Part shown: positions 41,431-47,311 of the stretch, in pieces
Layout of the letters: every line of letters starts with the position of its first letter
Position numbering within the stretch: position 1 is the stretch's first letter
Origin: Deltaproteobacteria bacterium
GTDB lineage: Bacteria > Desulfobacterota > Desulfobulbia > Desulfobulbales > VMSU01
Assembly (NCBI GenBank): GCA_021782655.1
Contig: JAJXUT010000007.1
Coordinates: 1-47,311 of the forward strand
Direction of reading: 5' to 3'
Length of the DNA stretch: 47,311 nucleotides
Notes under the pieces: model-generated
Database searches by the model: none
The model's input: the letters and a program-made list of their open reading frames with translations, nothing else
What the model was told of the DNA's origin: nothing
Translations under genes and position numbers: made by a program

Positions 41431-42260
41431 AAATCAGCGTCATCATCTGTTTTTACAACCGTCTGTCCCTGCTCCCCGCCTGTCTCGATTCCTTACGCAA
41501 CTCCGCAGATCACCTTAATGAGGTGATAATCGCCGACGACGGCTCGGAAGAAGAGGTGGTGGCCGCCCTACGGTCGTTAGTTAAACAATATCCCTTCCCT
41601 ATCATCCACTCCTGGCACCCTCGGCAGGGGCCGCGCCGATCCGCCGCCAGGAACAACGGCATCCGCCAGGCTACGGGCGATTATCTCCTCTTCCTCGACG
41701 CGGATTTCGCGCTGTTGCCCGGCACGATTCACAGCCATATCGAGGCCGCCAGGCCGGGACATTTCGCCAGCGGGCGCTGCAAGTACACCACCGAAGAGCA
41801 GTGCCAAAAGATCGTTGCCGAAGGGGCCTCGGAATCCCTTCTGGAGGCCATCTACACCCAACTGCCCAACGATCCGATAGAAAAAGAACACCGCCGCTTC
41901 GTGCGCTATTCGCTCCTACGCCGGCTACGGCTGGCCCCGGCGAAGAAGGTAATGTTCGGCGGGCATTTTTCCGCCTTCAAGAAGGACATCGAGGCGATAA
42001 ACGGTTACGATGAAAACTTTGTCGGCTGGGGGGGGGAGGATTTAGACTTCGCCCTGCGCCTGGTGCGCTCTGGAGTCCTGGGCACCTCGGTGATCAAGAC
42101 CGCCCGGATGCTGCACCTGTGGCATCCGAGCGAAATGGTGGGCAAGCACTGGAAGGAAGGCGCCAACATGGGATATTTCTCACGGCGCCACATCCCGGTA
42201 GCTTGTGAAAATGGTCTGGCAAAACCGGCTTCCACCCGGTCAAATCTAATCCCGTCTTAG
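41427..42260 (+). CDS. Glycosyltransferase family 2 with GT7-like C-terminal domain
   Basis: The 277-residue enzyme starts with ISVIICFYNRLSLLPACLDSL, DDGSEEE and the nucleotide-sugar/metal motif LLFLDADF, all GT2 features. Its C-terminus has GGHFSAFKKDIEAINGYDENFVGWGGEDLDFALRL, the acceptor-binding part of GT7-type (galactosyl- or N-acetylgalactosaminyl-) transferases. The sugar and acceptor cannot be read. It overlaps the GT10 gene by four bases (ATGA), so both are made together. Confidence 0.88.
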   Translation: MKISVIICFYNRLSLLPACLDSLRNSADHLNEVIIADDGSEEEVVAALRSLVKQYPFPIIHSWHPRQGPRRSAARNNGIRQATGDYLLFLDADFALLPGTIHSHIEAARPGHFASGRCKYTTEEQCQKIVAEGASESLLEAIYTQLPNDPIEKEHRRFVRYSLLRRLRLAPAKKVMFGGHFSAFKKDIEAINGYDENFVGWGGEDLDFALRLVRSGVLGTSVIKTARMLHLWHPSEMVGKHWKEGANMGYFSRRHIPVACENGLAKPASTRSNLIPS

Positions 42261-42447
42261 CTGGGGAGAATCTCATTTCTCTTGATATTGTCGCAGCAAC
42301 CAAGGGGGGAAAATAAGCCATCATCAACCACCCCTTTGTCCTCCTGACCCAACGCCAAAGGTAACCAGCAACGGCCACTGCACTTGCCGCGTTTAGCGCA
42401 ACGCTGCTCCCGCCGTCTGGTTGACCAAATTGTTAACGAGGCGTAAT

Positions 42448-42711
42448 TCATTCATAGTGTGACCACATTCTCAGCACTTTAACGACATTAAGGTCTTCTG
42501 AAACTTGATAAACTAACCGGTGCCGAATGTTGATCCGCCGTGAATAAGCGCCGGATAAATCACCAACCAATTTTTCATAAGGTGGTGGATTTTGAAATGG
42601 ATTTTCACGAATAACCATCAAAAGCGCCTGCGTTTTTTCTTTCAGATCTGCGGAATATAATTTCTGTGCATCGTTCTGGGCGTGCTTCGTGTAAACCAAT
42701 TCCCAAATCAC
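42448..42711 (-). CDS. yoeB: YoeB/Txe-type mRNA interferase toxin
   Basis: The 87-residue toxin belongs to the RelE/YoeB group, which cleaves mRNA on the ribosome. Typical parts are YTKHAQNDAQKLY at the start, NPPPYEKLVGDLSGAYSRRINIRHRLVYQV in the core, and the catalytic-type C-terminus VLRMWSHYE. The GTG start overlaps the antitoxin stop (GTGA), ensuring coupled, lower expression. The surrounding DNA is less GC-rich than the core genome. Confidence 0.93.
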   Translation of the reverse strand: MIWELVYTKHAQNDAQKLYSADLKEKTQALLMVIRENPFQNPPPYEKLVGDLSGAYSRRINIRHRLVYQVSEDLNVVKVLRMWSHYE

Positions 42712-42950
42712 CAGTCCAACTCCTTATCACATTCACTAACTGGAGTCTGCAACCCTTCCATAATGGACTCGCGCATGCCTGGAACGGACAGCAAATACAT
42801 GGTTTCTTGGATTGATGCCCAATCTTCTGTAGAGACGAGCACGGCATTATTTCGTTTGCCGGTAATGACTACCGGTTCATGGTTTATGGCCGCTTCGTCA
42901 ATGATGCGGTAGAGGTTTGAGCGTGCTTGGCTTGCCGTTAGTGTATGCAT
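42708..42950 (-). CDS. yefM: YefM-type antitoxin (Phd/YefM family)
   Basis: The 80-residue antitoxin has the Phd/YefM pattern TLTASQARSNLYRIIDEAAINHEPVVITGKRNNAVLVSTEDW and a variable C-terminal region that wraps the toxin. GGAGAAAACC directly precedes the ATG at 42950. The longer frame to 43004 would start within the promoter. It neutralises the adjacent toxin and normally represses the operon. Confidence 0.93.
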   Translation of the reverse strand: MHTLTASQARSNLYRIIDEAAINHEPVVITGKRNNAVLVSTEDWASIQETMYLLSVPGMRESIMEGLQTPVSECDKELDW

Positions 42951-42973
42951 GGTTTTCTCCTTGATTGGTATAT

Positions 42974-43004
42974 TTGCCGTACGGCAATGCGTACGTTTTG
43001 TCAA
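42974..43004 (-). promoter_or_regulatory. Promoter and palindromic operator of the toxin-antitoxin operon
   Basis: On the minus strand a perfect TTGACA lies at 43004-42999. The palindrome TTGCCGTACGGCAA at 42974-42987 falls over the expected -10 position. The core GTAC recurs just upstream in GCGTACG. Binding of the antitoxin there would block transcription. Confidence 0.55.
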
Positions 43005-43019
43005 GATGATGTAAAGCCG

Positions 43020-44201
43020 CTAACTGTTTTGTTGCCCTGGCCGGTTTGACGGTGAGAGCGCTAACAGTTGCTCATAAATGGCCGCCACCCGGGCCGCGAC
43101 CGCCTCCCAACTCAAGGCCTGGGCCGTCTTTCGGGCGCTTGCCTGCATACTTCGATAACGAGTCTGATCGCCCAGGCAACCCCAGAGCGCGGCATCGACC
43201 TGCTTCCTGTCCAACCTCTCAACCACGAAGCCGTTTTCAGCTTCCCGCACCAGATCCCTGGCCCCCACCTGACTACTGACAATGACCGGCAGAGCGGCGG
43301 CCATCGCCTCGGCCACCACCATACCAAAGGTATCAAAACCAGAGAGCAGTACCAGCAGGTCGCCAGCCTGGTAGATCGAGGCCATGTCCCGCCGCACCCC
43401 AGCGAAACAAACGGCATCCCCGATTCCCAGCTCCCCGGCCAGTTGCTTGAATTTTCTCTCCCTGCCCTTGCCGACCACCAACACCTTAACCCTCTGGCCC
43501 CAGGCCTTTTTCTTCATCCGGGAGACGGCCTCCAGCAGCAGGTCTAAGCCTTTAAGCTCAAAATTCATGGCCACAAAAAGGATAACCACATCGTCCTTGG
43601 CCAGACCCAACTCCAGCCGCAGCCCCTCCCGCGCCCCCTCCTCCCTGGGCTTAAAAAAAGCTCCATCTACCCCGGGATGAACGGTCTCCACCAAGGCGCC
43701 GGGCAAGGGATAGCTCCGCAGCAAACACGCCTTGGCCAGGGAAGATACCGGCAGCACCGCCCGGCAGGGGGTCGGCCCGGCCAGCATCCGTCTTTCCAGC
43801 CAGCAGGTGGCCAGATCAAACAGGCTTAACACCCGCTTGCCCCTTATCTCCCTAACCCAAAAACGGTGGGGCACAAAATGCTGGGAGCAGATATCGGCCC
43901 GCAGGATGCGCTCGTGGGCGTGGATGAGGGAGAAATCCCCTGCCGCCGCGATAGCCCGGCTGGCAGACCAGGCAAAGCTGAGCGGGGTTAGCCACTTGGG
44001 AAACGGGATAACCGACAGCCGGTGAAAGGTGAGCGCGGACTTAGTAGCGCCCTGCCAGGCCTGGGCAAAGACGTGCAGGTCAAAACGGGAGGTCTGGGCC
44101 AACCGCTCGGTCAGTTCCAGCACAAAACGCTCGCCGCCGCCCACCAGTCCATATTTGGGCACCACCACCGCTATCTTGGGCCGCGTTATCACCCCAGCCA
44201 T
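43020..44201 (-). CDS. Glycosyltransferase family 4 (LPS core type)
   Basis: The 393-residue GT-B enzyme begins KIAVVVPKYGLVGGGERFVLELTERLA. The C-terminal domain has VILFVAMNFELKGLDLLLEAV, the nucleotide-sugar-binding segment YQAGDLLVLLSGFDTFGMVVAEAMAAALPVIVS, and the EX7E-type region. It resembles WaaG-like core glycosyltransferases. It overlaps the O-antigen ligase gene by 13 bases and ends the minus-strand operon. Confidence 0.9.
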   Translation of the reverse strand: MAGVITRPKIAVVVPKYGLVGGGERFVLELTERLAQTSRFDLHVFAQAWQGATKSALTFHRLSVIPFPKWLTPLSFAWSASRAIAAAGDFSLIHAHERILRADICSQHFVPHRFWVREIRGKRVLSLFDLATCWLERRMLAGPTPCRAVLPVSSLAKACLLRSYPLPGALVETVHPGVDGAFFKPREEGAREGLRLELGLAKDDVVILFVAMNFELKGLDLLLEAVSRMKKKAWGQRVKVLVVGKGRERKFKQLAGELGIGDAVCFAGVRRDMASIYQAGDLLVLLSGFDTFGMVVAEAMAAALPVIVSSQVGARDLVREAENGFVVERLDRKQVDAALWGCLGDQTRYRSMQASARKTAQALSWEAVAARVAAIYEQLLALSPSNRPGQQNS

Positions 44202-45445
44202 ACCGAGGCGTCAGGGTCGGGCGGCCAGCGGGAAACGCAGGTCAGCAGGGCCAGGCCAAGGCACAACAGCATATCCAGATGGCCTAGAAAAACGGGCTGA
44301 AAAAGGCCATAAATGCAGAAACTGATCAGCAGGGCGACAATCGTGCCCCCAAACATCCTAATCTCCTCATCCCCGCCCAGGGTGGCGACCGCCCAGCCCT
44401 CCCTAAAGGCGGTGAAGATAAGGGCGGCAAACAAAACCAAGCCCACCAGTCCAGTGCGTACCGCGACATCCAGCCACATATCGTGGGGGTTCGAGATCGG
44501 CTCGTCGGGCTTGCGAAACAGCTTCGGCACCCTGGCCATGTACGCCTGGTGATCGATGAACTTGGAGTCGCCGTAGGTGCTGATGCCAAAACCAATCCCG
44601 GTTAGGGGATGATCCTTAACCACCAGCAGGGAGATATAGTTGATGGTAAGCCGCGCTATATAGCCATTTCTGGTGGTGGTGTCTTGCTGGCGAAAGTGCA
44701 ACAACACCGCCAGCCCCACGGTCAAGGTCAAGATCACCGCTACCCAGAGGATCCTTTTTTGGCGCCAAAAAAGCGCCAGGCAGGCAAAGGGCGCGGCGAG
44801 CAGTATAGCCCTGGTCTGTACCATGACAACCGTGGTCAACAACGCCACCAGACAGGCCAGTGCCCCGGCCAACTCCCCCCCCGTCAGCCGACGCCGCCGC
44901 AAGAGGGCCAAGGCTAAGATGGCGGCGTAAAACATCTTGAAACCAAATTCCCCCACCGGGTACTCGGAGTCAGAGAGGATGAAACGCTCGCTTAAGGAAT
45001 GGCCGCCCGCCACGTAAAACCGATAAAGTTCGATCAGGGAGGCGAGCGAGCAAGAGATAACCAACACCCAAACGATGGCCAAGAACCGTTTCCGGCTGTC
45101 CACCACCCTTACCAGGGCTAGGTAAAGGGCGATATACTCCAGGAGATTGGTACGGAAATCGTGGAGGCTGGTCTTTAGGTCGATGGCGAAAAACAAACCG
45201 AAAAACGCCCAGGCGGAAAACATCGCCACCGGCAAAAAAAAGGGCGTGCGCAGCCAACCGACATCCCGGTGTCTAACAATCTCGCCCAAGGTCAGGGCCA
45301 TGGCCAGATAGTAGCAACCCTCCATGATCGTGGTGGCGTGCGGGAAGGGAATCAAGGCGATCACCACCCACAGCAAAACAAAAATCACCTGGCCCGTAGG
45401 CCCTGGGGCATCAGCATCCGTGCGGGTCAGAGCCTCATCAACCAT
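44189..45445 (-). CDS. O-antigen ligase/polymerase family membrane protein (Wzy_C)
   Basis: The protein of about 418 residues has ten to twelve predicted transmembrane helices. The large periplasmic loop carries a Wzy_C-type motif, LVVKDHPLTGIGFGISTYGDSKF, followed by NPHDMWLDVAVRTGLVGL. Such proteins attach (WaaL) or polymerise O-antigen on lipid A-core. The ATG at 45445 is preferred over a TTG at 45454, because GGGAT precedes it. The gene overlaps the heptosyltransferase gene by eight bases. Confidence 0.88.
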   Translation of the reverse strand: MVDEALTRTDADAPGPTGQVIFVLLWVVIALIPFPHATTIMEGCYYLAMALTLGEIVRHRDVGWLRTPFFLPVAMFSAWAFFGLFFAIDLKTSLHDFRTNLLEYIALYLALVRVVDSRKRFLAIVWVLVISCSLASLIELYRFYVAGGHSLSERFILSDSEYPVGEFGFKMFYAAILALALLRRRRLTGGELAGALACLVALLTTVVMVQTRAILLAAPFACLALFWRQKRILWVAVILTLTVGLAVLLHFRQQDTTTRNGYIARLTINYISLLVVKDHPLTGIGFGISTYGDSKFIDHQAYMARVPKLFRKPDEPISNPHDMWLDVAVRTGLVGLVLFAALIFTAFREGWAVATLGGDEEIRMFGGTIVALLISFCIYGLFQPVFLGHLDMLLCLGLALLTCVSRWPPDPDASVWLG

Positions 45446-46550
45446 CACTGGCAATCCCTTTAGTAAACCTTACGCCCACGCCTGATAACGCCTGCCTCAT
45501 GGTCGGCAGCACCTCATCAACACCCAGTTCATCCAGGCAACGGCTCACCATGCCGCCCTGGCAGCCGGTATCCTTGCAAGGCACACAGGGCAGGTTTTTG
45601 GTTATCACGGTGTGATCGGCACCTCTAGGCGCCCAGATCGCCGCCGGAGACGGCCCGTACAGCCCTACCGTGGGGGTGCCTACCGCGGCGGCGATGTGGA
45701 GCCCGGCGCTATCCAGCCCCAAAAAAACCCTGGCCCGCCGCAGCAGGGCCGGCAACAGGGCGATGCTGGTCTTACCAGCCAAGTTATAAACCCGCCCGTC
45801 CAAACCGTCGGTAATTGCTTGCGCCCTCGCCCGCTCCGCCGGGGCGCCGGTCAGCACCACGCTTAGGTCAAACTCCTCAAGCAGACCACGGAGCAATTCC
45901 ACCCACTTTTCCCTTCCCCACTCCTTATATGCCCACCGGGAAAAAGGTTGCACGGCCAACATCGGCCTCGCCACCGGGACGCCCTCCTCAACAAGCAGCC
46001 GTTCAGCCGCCTCCCGGTGCTGGGGCAGGGGTTCCATCACCGGGTCCTTATGTTCGGTGTTGATGCCGTAACCGGAAACGGTATCAAGGTAATACTCGGC
46101 GATATACTGATTTAAGCCTCCAACAGGCAAGAGCAGATGAGTGAAGAGGGGAGCACGCCACCAGTTGCAAGGCGGATGATACCGCCCCACCCGTTGGGCG
46201 GCGCCGGACATGAAGGCTAAGATCGACCCCCGGCTGCTGGTGCGGAGATCGACGGCCAGATCGAAATGAAACCCGCGCACCCGCCGCCAAAAATCGCCCT
46301 GGTAACGCAACTCCCCCCAGAGGGAACGCCGACGTTTATCCACAGTGATCACCTGATCTATCCAGGGGCAGCATTCCGCCAGACCGCCGGCCTTCTCATG
46401 CACCGCGAGCACCACCTTGGCGTCCGGAAAATTCTCCTTCAAGGCCCGGGCGCAGGGAAAGGAATAAACCACATCTCCGATGTCGCCTAGCTGAATCAAC
46501 AGGATATGACGCAAACCCTCCCGTCTTATCATTCCACCCTTGCGCAACAT
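45438..46550 (-). CDS. Glycosyltransferase family 9 (heptosyltransferase)
   Basis: This GT-B enzyme of about 370 residues belongs to the ADP-heptose:LPS heptosyltransferase family. It has ILLIQLGDIGDVVYSFPCARALKENFPDAKV at the start and VFLGLDSAGLHIAAAVGTPTVGLYGPSPAAIWAP in the donor domain. A cysteine-rich segment, CVPCKDTGCQGG...CLDEL, occurs near the end and also appears in other family members. ATG at 46550 has GGGGTG upstream; a GTG at 46556 is two codons earlier. Confidence 0.93.
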   Translation of the reverse strand: MLRKGGMIRREGLRHILLIQLGDIGDVVYSFPCARALKENFPDAKVVLAVHEKAGGLAECCPWIDQVITVDKRRRSLWGELRYQGDFWRRVRGFHFDLAVDLRTSSRGSILAFMSGAAQRVGRYHPPCNWWRAPLFTHLLLPVGGLNQYIAEYYLDTVSGYGINTEHKDPVMEPLPQHREAAERLLVEEGVPVARPMLAVQPFSRWAYKEWGREKWVELLRGLLEEFDLSVVLTGAPAERARAQAITDGLDGRVYNLAGKTSIALLPALLRRARVFLGLDSAGLHIAAAVGTPTVGLYGPSPAAIWAPRGADHTVITKNLPCVPCKDTGCQGGMVSRCLDELGVDEVLPTMRQALSGVGVRFTKGIASDG

Positions 46551-46552
46551 GT

Positions 46553-47311
46553 TCACCCCACAGACAGGGAGTTGACAATAACCTCCCTGAAGGCCTGACG
46601 TGTGCAGCCGGCGGCATAATTCAACGCCGCCTGCCGATATCGCTCCCTCTCGTCAGGGCCAAAGCCCATGGCCCCAGTCATGGCGGTGGCCAAGGAAGAC
46701 TCCTTCCCCGGCTCGACCAGCAGCCCCAAACGATGATCGCGCACCCGACGCCCCAACAGGGCGTCGTCCGAGACGATAACCGCCTTGCCGGAGGCCGCCG
46801 CCCTGGACAACACGGCGCTGGAACCAAAATGGCCACAATAGGGCAACAAGACGATATCCGCCGCCGCGAAACAAAGCTCCTCCTCTTCCTGGGTCACATA
46901 ACGGTTCAGTACCAAGGCCCGACCCTGGGCCGCCAACTCCGCTGAGCCCCGCAACAAGTCCTGGTCATCCGCCACCACCCCCGCCTGGAGGAGAAAAACT
47001 CCCTCCATCCCTGGCTGACGCATGGCCGCATGAACCAGATGCAGCCCCTTCCGGCGGGTGCCAAGACCGTAGTGGAGAAAAACGAAAGCCTCCGCCGGCA
47101 GGCCCAATCGCTGGCGGGCCAACGACTTGTCCCGGCCATACTCGCCGCTAAAGGGATCCGGCAGCCGACTTACCCTTACCCCCTTGACCTTATCTACCAA
47201 GTACTCGTCAAGCAGGTAAAGGTTGTTGAACCAACCCTGACGGCATAGCCTATTGAAACCCCAGGCTTTAACAAGATTGCCCGGCGGCCAACCGCGATCG
47301 GCCAAAAATCG
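46553..47311 (-). CDS. Glycosyltransferase family 4, C-terminal part (cut by window edge)
   Basis: The frame is open to the last base of the window (a TTG at 47305 is not the start; the codons before it are also sense). About 252 residues of the C-terminal GT-B domain are visible: FVFLHYGLGTRRKGLHLVHAAM, then the donor-site region ADIVLLPYCGHFGSSAVLSRAAASGKAVIVSDD. It overlaps the heptosyltransferase start and is the upstream gene of the four-gene operon. Confidence 0.87.
   Translation of the reverse strand, partial: RFLADRGWPPGNLVKAWGFNRLCRQGWFNNLYLLDEYLVDKVKGVRVSRLPDPFSGEYGRDKSLARQRLGLPAEAFVFLHYGLGTRRKGLHLVHAAMRQPGMEGVFLLQAGVVADDQDLLRGSAELAAQGRALVLNRYVTQEEEELCFAAADIVLLPYCGHFGSSAVLSRAAASGKAVIVSDDALLGRRVRDHRLGLLVEPGKESSLATAMTGAMGFGPDERERYRQAALNYAAGCTRQAFREVIVNSLSVG

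Overview
The window is a GC-rich bacterial chromosome segment, cut inside a gene at both ends. It looks like an anaerobic or micro-oxic member of the Desulfobacterota (former Deltaproteobacteria). The support is a precorrin-2 dehydrogenase / CcsA / HemA haem operon, a split F0 operon (two AtpI-type proteins, a, c), rubrerythrin with desulfoferrodoxin and a flavodiiron protein, class I Hcp with its small Fe-S partner, a DVU0298-type HEAT protein and a RACo-type ferredoxin/ASKHA protein. The order or genus cannot be fixed by reading alone.

Layout. 1-7.1 kb (+): 3' part of glyS, a small unknown gene, LemA with two TPM-domain proteins, a RACo-like protein and a type I phosphoribosyltransferase. 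7.1-10.6 kb (-): lgt and a double M16 peptidase. 10.8-13.2 kb (+): trxA, trxB, bamD. 13.4-15.1 kb (-): a MamK-like bacterial actin followed by a membrane-anchored coiled-coil protein; this is the most unusual module here. 15.3-20.0 kb (+): hemL, atpI-like x2, atpB, atpE, rimO. 20.0-24.2 kb (-): IHF/HU, RluB-type pseudouridine synthase, a hypothetical, a UbiD-family decarboxylase, a small hypothetical, YjbQ. 24.4-27.5 kb (+): precorrin-2 dehydrogenase, ccsA, hemA.

27.5-34.9 kb is an oxygen/nitrosative-stress island. A PerR/Fur-type regulator with an operator-like promoter is followed by rubrerythrin, superoxide reductase, ferritin, flavodiiron protein and a HEAT protein. On the other strand lie hcp, a zinc-ribbon protein with a decayed HD domain, and a ferredoxin. 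hcp has an FNR/HcpR-type palindrome placed as for class II activation. 35.1-36.5 kb carries an unusual metallophosphoesterase and a lipoprotein. Then come a decayed fragment, tRNA-Leu(CAG) with a strong terminator, aroD-aroE and phoU. From 39.5 kb to the end is a surface-glycan region: a frameshifted glycosyltransferase, a GT10 (fucosyltransferase-like) enzyme, a GT2/GT7 enzyme, a YefM/YoeB-type toxin-antitoxin pair, and a minus-strand operon of GT4, O-antigen ligase, GT9 heptosyltransferase and a second GT4 enzyme cut by the window edge.

Two kinds of non-coding structure stand out. Four copies of an approximately 115-150 bp repeat with TGATGGCGTCGCAAAA-type inverted ends each point toward the start of the adjacent gene, three of them ending 19-20 nt before the start codon. 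Separately, a 158 bp element bounded by 20 bp inverted repeats (19/20 match) lies between bamD and the coiled-coil gene.
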